Shown here: positions 10,480-18,450 of the stretch, piece by piece
Numbering within the stretch: position 1 is the stretch's first letter
Layout of the letters: every line of letters begins with the position of its first letter
From: Thermoplasmata archaeon
GTDB taxonomy: Archaea; Thermoplasmatota; Thermoplasmata; RBG-16-68-12; SOIM01
DNA length: 64,000 bases
NCBI GenBank assembly: GCA_023140195.1
Contig: JAGLME010000024.1
Location: 107,583-171,582 of the forward strand
Reading direction: 5' to 3'
Notes under the pieces: generated by a model
The model's database searches: none
Told to the model about the DNA's origin: nothing
The model's input: the letters and a program-made list of their open reading frames with translations, nothing else
Position numbers and translations under genes: made by a program

Positions 10480-10935
10480 ATGAAGCTTTGGGCATCCTTG
10501 TACGTGATGGTTTGGCTGTCATTTGCCGAGATCGTTTTTGTAGTGGTGGCGGACATTGGGAACTATATCCCGCATCTTGTGCCCATACACATCATCGTGG
10601 GCATAGCGCTCATTCTGCTGGCAGCTTTCAACTCAGTGGAGATCCAGAAGACCCAAGCGCCCAAGAGGATCGCCAGGATCGCAAAGGCATCTATGATGAT
10701 GGCCATTGGAGCAGCGGTCACGGGTGTTATGCGCGCCTTCATCGACGGCTACGTGTGCTTCATCAGTTTCATTCACGTGGCCTTCATAATCGCAATGATC
10801 ACCCAGGCATCGTCTGTCGCCACGGCATATGACATGTGGGAGGAGAAGGAGTTCCTACATCGGTCGCAGCAGACTCTGGATGAATTCGAAAAGGAGGAAG
10901 GCGACCCTGACGAGGCCGGCGACCAAATCGTCTAG
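10480..10935 (+). CDS. Small polytopic membrane protein
   Basis: Four predicted hydrophobic segments, acidic C-terminus. Confidence 0.6.
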   Translation: MKLWASLYVMVWLSFAEIVFVVVADIGNYIPHLVPIHIIVGIALILLAAFNSVEIQKTQAPKRIARIAKASMMMAIGAAVTGVMRAFIDGYVCFISFIHVAFIIAMITQASSVATAYDMWEEKEFLHRSQQTLDEFEKEEGDPDEAGDQIV

Positions 10936-11014
10936 AAGTTGCCGGAGTACTTTCACTCAACTCCCTTTCTAGAGGTTATATACTCTCATTGATAACTTGT
11001 AAGGAGGGATACAG

Positions 11015-11500
11015 ATGCAGACCGTTCACATAGGAAAGAAGGGGGAAGAGGTATCGATTCAGTTCGGTTATGACGAGAGGCTGGTGGAGGTCGCCAAGTC
11101 GTTCTCCAAGAGGAGGTTCGATCCAGAATCCAAGGAATGGATGGTCCCTCTTTATCTCTACAAGGATGTGGTGAGGGAGTTCGAAGCGCAGACCTGCGTC
11201 GTGGTGGTTGACAAGGATATCGAGCGTTACCTTCTGGAAGGCAAGGAGTTCGAGATGGAAGCGACCGAGGTGTTCATAAGGAAGGTCGGGAACGATTACG
11301 TAGTCTCTTTTGACTACGACCCCAACCTCGTGAGGGAGGTCAAGGCCCTCGATGACAGGAAGTTCGATCCGGACACCAAGGGATGGTTCATTCCGATTAG
11401 AGACGAGATCAAGACCTTGCGGGAGGTGATTTCAAGGCTTCAGTTGACGGGGTGCCAGATAAGACTGCATGAGGATTTGCAGAGCTACCTGAAGAGCTGA
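11015..11500 (+). CDS. Stand-alone tandem HARP-like domain protein
   Basis: Two repeats: FGYDERLVEVAKSFSKRRFDPESKEWMVPL and FDYDPNLVREVKALDDRKFDPDTKGWFIPI. Confidence 0.7.
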   Translation: MQTVHIGKKGEEVSIQFGYDERLVEVAKSFSKRRFDPESKEWMVPLYLYKDVVREFEAQTCVVVVDKDIERYLLEGKEFEMEATEVFIRKVGNDYVVSFDYDPNLVREVKALDDRKFDPDTKGWFIPIRDEIKTLREVISRLQLTGCQIRLHEDLQSYLKS

Positions 11501-11528
11501 GAAAGAGTATTTATCGAGTGGTCGCATA

Positions 11529-12800
11529 ATGCTCCAGAACCCATCTATTGAGAGGAGGAGGGGTTTGGAAACCGAGGAACCCAAGGTCTACTCCGTTACG
11601 GAGATCACGCATCACATCCGCAGGCTTTTCCAGGGAGACCCGACGTTAATAGAGATAATGATCCGGGGCGAGGTTCACCGTTTCTCGACCTCTGGCGCGG
11701 GACACATGTACTTCACCTTGAAGGACGAGAGCTGCGAACTTCCCTGCGTCATGTTCAGAGGCGCCGCCGAGAACCTCGAGGTCAAGCTGGAAGACGGACA
11801 GAGCGTCATAGTCACCGGATCGGTCGATGTCTACCCCAACAAGGGCAGGTACCAGATGATCGCGACGGACATCAAACCCGAGGGGCTCGGGGACCTCTAT
11901 ATCGCCTACGAGAAGCTGAAGAAGAAACTGGAAGCAGAGGGGCTGTTCAAGGATGAATACAAGAAGCCGTTGCCGCCGTTCCCAATGAGGATAGGGGTAG
12001 TTACATCGAAGACCGGAGCCGCAGTGAGGGACATATTGAAGATACTTGGAAGGAGATTCCCGATTGCTGATGTGGTACTCGCGTCCGCGGTCGTTCAAGG
12101 AGAACAGGCACCGCCATCGATAGTCGAAGGGATCCAGAGGCTGAACTCACTCGGCAATGTGGACGTCATGATCGTCGGAAGGGGCGGAGGGTCCATCGAG
12201 GATCTCTGGTGCTTTAACGACGAATCTGTTGCGAGGGCCGTCTTCGCCTCGAAGGTTCCTGTCGTTTCCGCGGTCGGTCACGAGACCGATTTCACGATAT
12301 GCGATTTTGTGGCTGACATAAGAGCGGCGACCCCCAGCGCGGCAGCAGAGCTCGTCGTGCCGGATATGATGGATATGATGAGCCAGCTTTACGGAATGAG
12401 GGAACAGTTCGAGAGCAAGATGATCGAGTTGGTTACGAGGCATCAGGACGCCGTTGCATCGTACGGAACCATGCTGAAGCCCAGGGTGCTTTTGGATCTG
12501 GTGAACTTCAACAAGCAGATGTTAGACGAGGTCTACACCGGGTTCTGCGCCTCACAGAAGCATTTTCTGGAGATGTCCAGGCAGAGAATGGAGAGGCTTG
12601 GGGGGATGTTGGACGCAGTAAATCCGCTGGCCACTTTGGACAGAGGTTATTCGGTCGCATTGAAGTTGCCCGAGAAGGCGATCATCGATCGAATAGCAGC
12701 GGTCCAGGTGGGTGATGGGATCAATCTCATGGTCAGAGATGGTGACATTGAGTGCGTTGTAAAAGGAAAGAAGGAGGTTGAGAGATGGCAGAAGAGTTGA
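11529..12800 (+). CDS. xseA: Exodeoxyribonuclease VII large subunit
   Basis: N-terminal OB fold, MRIGVVTSKTGAAVRDIL, GRGGGSIEDLWCFNDE, PVVSAVGHETDFTICDFVADIRAATPSAAAEL. Confidence 0.95.
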   Translation: MLQNPSIERRRGLETEEPKVYSVTEITHHIRRLFQGDPTLIEIMIRGEVHRFSTSGAGHMYFTLKDESCELPCVMFRGAAENLEVKLEDGQSVIVTGSVDVYPNKGRYQMIATDIKPEGLGDLYIAYEKLKKKLEAEGLFKDEYKKPLPPFPMRIGVVTSKTGAAVRDILKILGRRFPIADVVLASAVVQGEQAPPSIVEGIQRLNSLGNVDVMIVGRGGGSIEDLWCFNDESVARAVFASKVPVVSAVGHETDFTICDFVADIRAATPSAAAELVVPDMMDMMSQLYGMREQFESKMIELVTRHQDAVASYGTMLKPRVLLDLVNFNKQMLDEVYTGFCASQKHFLEMSRQRMERLGGMLDAVNPLATLDRGYSVALKLPEKAIIDRIAAVQVGDGINLMVRDGDIECVVKGKKEVERWQKS

Positions 12801-13003
12801 GTTTTGAAGAGGCCTTGAAGAAACTGGAAGAGCAGGTCCAGGTCCTCAGCGATGGCAAACTTTCCCTGCAGGAAGCACTGGAGAACTTCGAGGAAGGCAT
12901 CAAGCTGTTCAAGTTCTGCAATGAGAAGCTGAAGGAAGCGGAACAGAAGGTCACGGAGCTTGTGGAAGGGGACAAGGGACTCGAAGAAAAAGAGATGGAG
13001 TAG
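12785..13003 (+). CDS. xseB: Exodeoxyribonuclease VII small subunit
   Basis: LSFEEALKKLEEQVQVLSDGKLSLQEALENFEEGIKLFKFCNEKLKEAEQKV; overlaps the xseA end. Confidence 0.93.
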   Translation: MAEELSFEEALKKLEEQVQVLSDGKLSLQEALENFEEGIKLFKFCNEKLKEAEQKVTELVEGDKGLEEKEME

Positions 13004-13005
13004 TC

Positions 13006-13308
13006 TCAGAAATTTGAAAGAAGCCCCTTCAGGCGCTCCATCTCCGATCTTATCGAGTCATCATCTTCAGTTGAGCATTTTCCCCAATACTGAGAGTGTT
13101 TTGGTCTTTCCCAGTCTATGTGGAGGTCCAGGTGTGTCGGGCCCTTCTCGTTCTCTCCCGAGATCTTCAAGTGGAATCTGGGGTACCTTTTCTTGCCGAA
13201 GGGTTTGGTGGCTTTGATATCATCCCCCTCGTTTGTGATCCAGTAGCCGTTTCTTCTGAGAATATTGAGAGAATTCACGCGGTGGAGCTTTGGAATTTTC
13301 GTCCTCAC
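13006..13308 (-). CDS. Hypothetical protein
   Basis: 100-aa ORF, plausible codon use, convergent with xseB. Confidence 0.5.
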   Translation of the reverse strand: MRTKIPKLHRVNSLNILRRNGYWITNEGDDIKATKPFGKKRYPRFHLKISGENEKGPTHLDLHIDWERPKHSQYWGKCSTEDDDSIRSEMERLKGLLSNF

Positions 13309-13448
13309 ACACTGCCCCCCTGAGTTACTAGATGTATATTGGACTCCTGACGTTATATTTGTTTTCTTTCGATGAGAAATGTCACTCTACGTTAGATTCA
13401 GCCGAAAAACCAAATACCTTTCAGAATGCTCTGTGTCCCAGTGGGAAC

Positions 13449-13619
13449 ATGCACAAACTCTCAGCGGTGATTACCCAAGAAGGCGATATTTTCGTATTGT
13501 TGTGTCCCGAGCTGGACATTGCTAGCCAGGGTAAGACCGTTGAGGAAGCACTGGGGAACTTGAAGGAAGCTGTTGAATTGTATCTGGAGGACGAGGACGC
13601 CAACATTCCGAACGCTTGA
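13449..13619 (+). CDS. HicB-like (antitoxin-fold) protein, no recognisable HicA neighbour
   Basis: MHKLSAVITQEGDIFVLLCPELDIASQGKTVEEALGNLKEAVELYLED. Confidence 0.75.
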   Translation: MHKLSAVITQEGDIFVLLCPELDIASQGKTVEEALGNLKEAVELYLEDEDANIPNA

Positions 13620-13714
13620 GTTTTAGACCCCAAACTCCTCCTCAATCCTCTCCAGAACTCGCAATTGTATTATATCACCCATCATACATTTGAAGATATA
13701 CCTGCAAGAAATCA

Positions 13715-14290
13715 ATGGAGGAGACTGTGAAGAGAGGTGAGGGGAAAATGAGCGATTCAGTGGGAACTGGACCATTGTCCTTGAGTCTCCGCGATCCCTG
13801 GATCAGCGATAAAGCATATACCAAGTCATTTCTCAAGGTCCTTGTCTCATTTACGATTGTTTTCATACCCATAATATACTTAATCTACCCCGATGAGAGT
13901 ATCTTGATAATCATTTTCATTTTTGGCGCTTTGATTGTCCTGTTTCTTGGACATCTAGTCTTTGGAAAGGACAAGTGGATTGTATCAATCCCCACGTTGC
14001 GAAGGCGTGATAAGAAGGAATATGGAGAGATATACTGGAAACTTGTCAGGTCAGCGGAGAGCATCCTGAATGAGACAGGATACGAGTACGTTGAAGTCTC
14101 TGACTGGCCCCGAAAGACGTACAGGATTCCACAGAAGGGTTTTGATCTGGTCATTTCCGCCTCTATTGACACCGGCACGGTGTATCGTCTTCAAGTGGTC
14201 ATTCATCCCGTCACATCCGAGAACTACATCTACATTGATGACTTGAAGCGCAGGTTGAATGAGACCATAGTTGGAGACGGACTGGCGTAG
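13715..14290 (+). CDS. Hypothetical membrane protein
   Basis: Two adjacent hydrophobic segments, soluble C-terminal domain. Confidence 0.55.
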   Translation: MEETVKRGEGKMSDSVGTGPLSLSLRDPWISDKAYTKSFLKVLVSFTIVFIPIIYLIYPDESILIIIFIFGALIVLFLGHLVFGKDKWIVSIPTLRRRDKKEYGEIYWKLVRSAESILNETGYEYVEVSDWPRKTYRIPQKGFDLVISASIDTGTVYRLQVVIHPVTSENYIYIDDLKRRLNETIVGDGLA

Positions 14291-14316
14291 GAGGCCGGGA
14301 GAGCGCCCCCGGATTC

Positions 14317-16494
14317 TCAGACCCCATACTCCTCTTCGATCCTCTCCAGATCATACCCAAAAGGCTGGAACAGGCTCTCCCCCGCCTTGAACAGGTGCTC
14401 CACGTACTTCTTCTTGTCATACTCGTCCCCGTCCTCCACCAGGTCGGCGATCTTCAACCTCCCGGACGCCTTCATGCTCTCGCTGTTGACCAGCAGGTAC
14501 CTGACGATCTCACCTGGATTCACATCCACCATGTGCTCCTCCAGTTGAGTAAGAGCAGCGACCTGATTGCTGAAATGGGCGTACTCCTCCAGCGGCTTGG
14601 ATACTCTTGAAGTGAAGATGAGGTCCTCCAGGTCCACGTCCCCGTACACCACCCTCTCCGCCCACACCTTCAACGCCCCCAGCGCTTCGGGTATGGTCTC
14701 CTTGAACTCGTGCGAGTTCTCCGCCCTAGAGAGTATGTCCAGCATCTCGTACTGGGCCTTCTTCACTATCTCCGGCGTGTCGCTCCTTCTTGTCTCGATG
14801 CCCCTGATCTTCATCTCCCCGTTCTCGAAGAGGCCGTAGTACCTGTTCATGGCGCCCACGTCCATGCTCTTGCACGGGAGGAAGACGATCCACTTGTACA
14901 CGCCCTCGATCTCGATGGGTATCCCGACATCGTTCCTCAGGTGTTCCGCCACCGCCTTCGGGCTTCCGTTGCCCTCCAGCCAGAGGGAGTCGACTATCCC
15001 GTGCAGGACTCTGTATCCGTGTCTTTCTGCTATCTCCGCGGACCGGAGCATTATCTCTCTTCCATAGGCGGTGATGGACTCGTGGCATTCTATGCGGCCG
15101 TATCGTGCATTTTTGTAGCCAGTGTATCCGAATGAGCAGACCAATAACCATTTCAGAATATCCGATCTCTCTTTGTATTCCAAATCGCCCTCCTTCCCCC
15201 TCTTCTTGTACACCATCCTTCGCTGGATAACGGGCTTGAGGACTTTGGCAATCAGTCCCACCTGCTTCTCGCAGATGTTGTAGCCGATCTCCGGCACTTT
15301 TATCTTGGAATCTGGGCAACAACGACACTTGAGCGTTTCGGGGGATATGTTGAACCTCACCATTATGCTCGGGTAGAGCGAGGTGTAGTCCAGCTCCAGT
15401 ACTCTATCGTGGATTCCGACAACCGGCTCGTAGATGAACCCTCCCCTGTCCGTCACCATCAGCTCCTTGGCGGTCTTGAAGTCCTCCGGCAGGTTCTTCT
15501 TCCACATCACCGGATGGCCGTCCTTCATTGCTTGATTGACCTGCATGGCAGAGATTGCCGTACCCGGGGAAAGCTTGGCAAGCGTCTGGACCGGGATGCA
15601 CGAGAGCCTGGCCAGTTCTATCAGCCCTTTCAGACCGCTCTCCATATGCAGGAACGAATTGCCGGTGTCTATGTGCAGCCTTCCACGCAGAGTGTACAGT
15701 GGTGGCTTGTACTCCACCCGTCCGTACCTGAAGTACGATCTGCCCGACCTCTCGGGCCTTGAGCTTTGCCTCTCCCTCCCAAGCTGGATCTCGTCCAATA
15801 TCCCGTTCGCCTTCGCCCTATTATACAAATATGGTAACAGGAAAGAATCCCCGTTCTTCATGTAGACCAGATCTGGGTCCGTGAGCCTTATCTCCTCCAC
15901 CATCCCCCTCAGAAGGTCGATCTCATCAGCATCCTTGAAGACGCGTTCGCCCACCTTGATGGCCTGCACCGGGTCGTTGAACTTCTTTATCTTGTTGGCG
16001 CTCCCGACCTTCACTCCAATCTCGGTATGCTTCAGCTCCGGAAGCGGATATTCCATCGCCATCTGCTCATCCAGCAGAATGAACTCATTGCCCACGTCCA
16101 CGTAGGCCATGGGGAAGATGCCCCTCTCCACCAGGTACCTCTGGGCCAGCCGGATGTCGATGTCGTACAGCTCGAAGTCCCTGTAGCCGCCTTGAGCGTC
16201 TATCATCTTCGCCAGGAGCTTGACGTCCTTGTACCTGTAGGGTGTAACGGCCAGGACCTCGAACTTCCCGTCGTAGCCCAGTTTTATCTTCTTCCTTTCG
16301 AACGACAAATCCCTCAGCTTGTGCGTGCTGACCACGTCCGCCAGGCTCTTCAGGTTCTTTCTCGACCCGTGCACGTAGAAGGTCGGGAAGAACTTCCTGT
16401 CCACTAACTTGTCCACCCCGTCCTCGGTCTTTATCCAGGAGACCATGTGGTCCTTCTGGTAGTCGGGATAGGTGTCGAATATCCAGCCTCTCAT
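14317..16494 (-). CDS. Family-B DNA polymerase, PolB2-like, with altered motif C and no recognisable Exo I motif
   Basis: Motif A LELDYTSLYPSIMVRFNISPETL, motif B region LKWLLVCSFGYTGYKNARYG, motif C HGIVDSLW in place of YGDTDS. Confidence 0.85.
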   Translation of the reverse strand: MRGWIFDTYPDYQKDHMVSWIKTEDGVDKLVDRKFFPTFYVHGSRKNLKSLADVVSTHKLRDLSFERKKIKLGYDGKFEVLAVTPYRYKDVKLLAKMIDAQGGYRDFELYDIDIRLAQRYLVERGIFPMAYVDVGNEFILLDEQMAMEYPLPELKHTEIGVKVGSANKIKKFNDPVQAIKVGERVFKDADEIDLLRGMVEEIRLTDPDLVYMKNGDSFLLPYLYNRAKANGILDEIQLGRERQSSRPERSGRSYFRYGRVEYKPPLYTLRGRLHIDTGNSFLHMESGLKGLIELARLSCIPVQTLAKLSPGTAISAMQVNQAMKDGHPVMWKKNLPEDFKTAKELMVTDRGGFIYEPVVGIHDRVLELDYTSLYPSIMVRFNISPETLKCRCCPDSKIKVPEIGYNICEKQVGLIAKVLKPVIQRRMVYKKRGKEGDLEYKERSDILKWLLVCSFGYTGYKNARYGRIECHESITAYGREIMLRSAEIAERHGYRVLHGIVDSLWLEGNGSPKAVAEHLRNDVGIPIEIEGVYKWIVFLPCKSMDVGAMNRYYGLFENGEMKIRGIETRRSDTPEIVKKAQYEMLDILSRAENSHEFKETIPEALGALKVWAERVVYGDVDLEDLIFTSRVSKPLEEYAHFSNQVAALTQLEEHMVDVNPGEIVRYLLVNSESMKASGRLKIADLVEDGDEYDKKKYVEHLFKAGESLFQPFGYDLERIEEEYGV

Positions 16495-16745
16495 TCCTTC
16501 AGTCCTTCCAGTCTCATCTTGAGAAGCTCGATCTCCTTCTGTTGCTCCAGTAGGATGGACATGAACACGCTCTCCAGGGGCTCCATCCTGTTCGCGTAGC
16601 TCGAAGCCGACGTGTGCATCCTGGCCTTGGTCATCAGGGAATCGAAGATCATCTTGTCCCTGTCCCTCAGCGCCCTCTTGTACGGCAGCCAATCGCTCAC
16701 GATGCTCTCTATCACTAGCCTATAGGTCGGTACCGTCCTTCCCAA
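16491..16745 (-). CDS. Small helical protein of the polymerase operon
   Basis: 84-aa ORF overlapping both neighbours (4-bp ATGA overlap with the polymerase start). Confidence 0.65.
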   Translation of the reverse strand: MGRTVPTYRLVIESIVSDWLPYKRALRDRDKMIFDSLMTKARMHTSASSYANRMEPLESVFMSILLEQQKEIELLKMRLEGLKE

Positions 16746-17470
16746 TATACCACCTCCGTGAAGTCGTCCAGCGTGGTCTGGTTGTGGGGGACTGGCAAAT
16801 AGTCGAACCTCTCACCGTTCTCCGGCAGGGTGACCCTGAGGTTCTTCCTCCCGAACTCGAACCGCACGTTCTTGTCCGCGCATCCGTAAAGGAGTTCCCT
16901 GAGCTTCGCCCTCTGGTGCAGGTTGCTCAATTTGTAGTTGGTTATGAGAGATATCGTCCCGTGTTCCTTGGTGATGTCCTTTATGGTGTTCACGCATCTT
17001 TCCATCAGCTTGTAGGATTCCGCCCGCCCCACGTCCTCGTCCAGGAACAGGTATGGTAAACAGGAAACCACCAGCATGCTGGCGCCTTTGTCCTTCACCT
17101 CCTCTTCCAGACGTTCGTCAATGAGCGTGGCCATCTGGTAGGCGGTGAACGGTCTCGATATGTTTACGTTCTTGAGAACGTACTTCCGGTCCATTCCGAA
17201 CCTCTTGGCGAGGTTGGAGAGAACGAACGGGTTGACCGAGTTCCCGCCGTCCAGGAAGACGATCTCCCTGTCGAACTGCTTGATCGCCTGCACGCACAGC
17301 ATTGCGGTGAAGTCATACAGGAACTTCGAGGCGCTGTCCATGAAAGCTATCTCAGAGGACTGGAAGGGTCCTATGAAGTTGTCTATGGGTTTGAGAGAGG
17401 AGAATACGGATCTCACCTCTGGCAAAAGCTCTACTTCTATCGGCGTTTTCGTTTTCAGTACGGCTCGCAT
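16715..17470 (-). CDS. RecA/RadA-like protein with degenerate Walker A and B motifs
   Basis: RadA-like layout: KPIDNFIGPFQSSEIAFMDSASKFLYDF (Walker A position) and GASMLVVSCLPYLF (Walker B position); overlaps the next gene. Confidence 0.65.
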   Translation of the reverse strand: MRAVLKTKTPIEVELLPEVRSVFSSLKPIDNFIGPFQSSEIAFMDSASKFLYDFTAMLCVQAIKQFDREIVFLDGGNSVNPFVLSNLAKRFGMDRKYVLKNVNISRPFTAYQMATLIDERLEEEVKDKGASMLVVSCLPYLFLDEDVGRAESYKLMERCVNTIKDITKEHGTISLITNYKLSNLHQRAKLRELLYGCADKNVRFEFGRKNLRVTLPENGERFDYLPVPHNQTTLDDFTEVVYWEGRYRPIG

Positions 17471-17567
17471 GTTGCTCCCCCGTAGGGAAAATAGGTGTTT
17501 GAGGGTATTTAATCGGGGATTTAGGAGGGTAGGGTGAAAGTATTTTGGAGAGAGGCCAGCATTCCTT

Positions 17568-17593
17568 TCTGTGTGCCTATGTGTGCGCACAGA
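17568..17593 (+). repeat. 26-bp hairpin repeat copy 1: TCTGTGTGCCTATGTGTGCGCACAGA
   Basis: Exact identity to the copies at 17637 and 17704. Confidence 0.95.
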
Positions 17594-17636
17594 TACGATT
17601 AAGACACCAAGAGCCAGCAGACGACTTCCCTACAAC

Positions 17637-17662
17637 TCTGTGTGCCTATGTGTGCGCACAGA
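17637..17662 (+). repeat. 26-bp hairpin repeat copy 2
   Basis: Exact copy; 43-bp gap from copy 1. Confidence 0.95.
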
Positions 17663-17703
17663 AGGGAAAAAAGCGACGTACAAGTAATCGATGTCTTTAG
17701 GAC

Positions 17704-17729
17704 TCTGTGTGCCTATGTGTGCGCACAGA
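17704..17729 (+). repeat. 26-bp hairpin repeat copy 3, ending just before the vapB ATG
   Basis: Exact copy; 41-bp gap from copy 2. Confidence 0.95.
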
Positions 17730-17730
17730 C

Positions 17731-17946
17731 ATGACAAAGACAATCTCACTTTCGGAAGACGCATACAAAACCCTCAAGAAGCAGAAACTGCCAGGTGAGA
17801 GCTTCTCAGACGCGGTCCTGAGGCTCTGCAGAACGAAAGCCAAACTCTCGGACATACTACCCATGTACCCCGAACTCATTGGAAATGAGGAATACCTAAA
17901 CGCTGTATCAGAAGCAAGGGAATCTACTGACAAACGATTGAGCTGA
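17731..17946 (+). CDS. vapB: VapB-like antitoxin (DUF217 type)
   Basis: MTKTISLSEDAYKTLKKQKLPGESFSDAVLRL. Confidence 0.85.
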   Translation: MTKTISLSEDAYKTLKKQKLPGESFSDAVLRLCRTKAKLSDILPMYPELIGNEEYLNAVSEARESTDKRLS

Positions 17947-17950
17947 TCTA

Positions 17951-18361
17951 GTGATTTGCCTGGACACGACCTATCTCTGGGATTGGATAGCAGATCCCAG
18001 CAGGATAGTTACCATAACAAAGGAACTTGAGGGGAAGGAAGTATTGGCCACGACGAGTCACAACGTCTTTGAAGCCTTCTTGGGTGCATTTGCAGTGGAG
18101 AACAAGACACTCAGTGCGAGAATGATCGACAAGCTCGAAAGGTTCCTAGTGCCGGTTCATGTGCTCCCCTTCGACTCGGAGGATGCTGCAAAGGCCGGCG
18201 AGATTCTCGCCAAACTCAAGAAGAAAGGGAAAGCCGTCGGTATTGATGCAATAACCGCAGCGATAGCCCTCAACAGTGGGTGCAGCGGCATCGTTTCCAG
18301 GAACAGAGCCCATTTCAAGGACATCGAAAAGGTCACTGGATTGAAGCTTGTCGAGTACTAG
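17951..18361 (+). CDS. vapC: VapC-like PIN-domain ribonuclease toxin
   Basis: CLDTTYLWDWI, HNVFEAFLG, VGIDAITAAIALNSGCSGIVSRNRAHFKDIE; GTG start. Confidence 0.85.
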   Translation: MICLDTTYLWDWIADPSRIVTITKELEGKEVLATTSHNVFEAFLGAFAVENKTLSARMIDKLERFLVPVHVLPFDSEDAAKAGEILAKLKKKGKAVGIDAITAAIALNSGCSGIVSRNRAHFKDIEKVTGLKLVEY

Positions 18362-18450
18362 TAACGTAAATGCCGTCAACGCAATTACCCTGTTATAACA
18401 CCGTTATTCTGAAATACACCCTCTCCCTATCCGCCAAAAGAGGAGTTAGT

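Noticed and set aside
14726-15328. 200-aa minus-strand ORF inside the polymerase gene
   Set aside because: Off-frame to the polymerase reading frame, which carries motifs A, B and C.
17568-17729. Possible mini-CRISPR array (three 26-bp repeats with 43- and 41-bp spacers)
   Set aside because: Only three repeats, no cas genes in the window, strongly palindromic repeat, and a solitary fourth copy 26 kb away in the opposite orientation; better explained as an operator or dispersed hairpin element.
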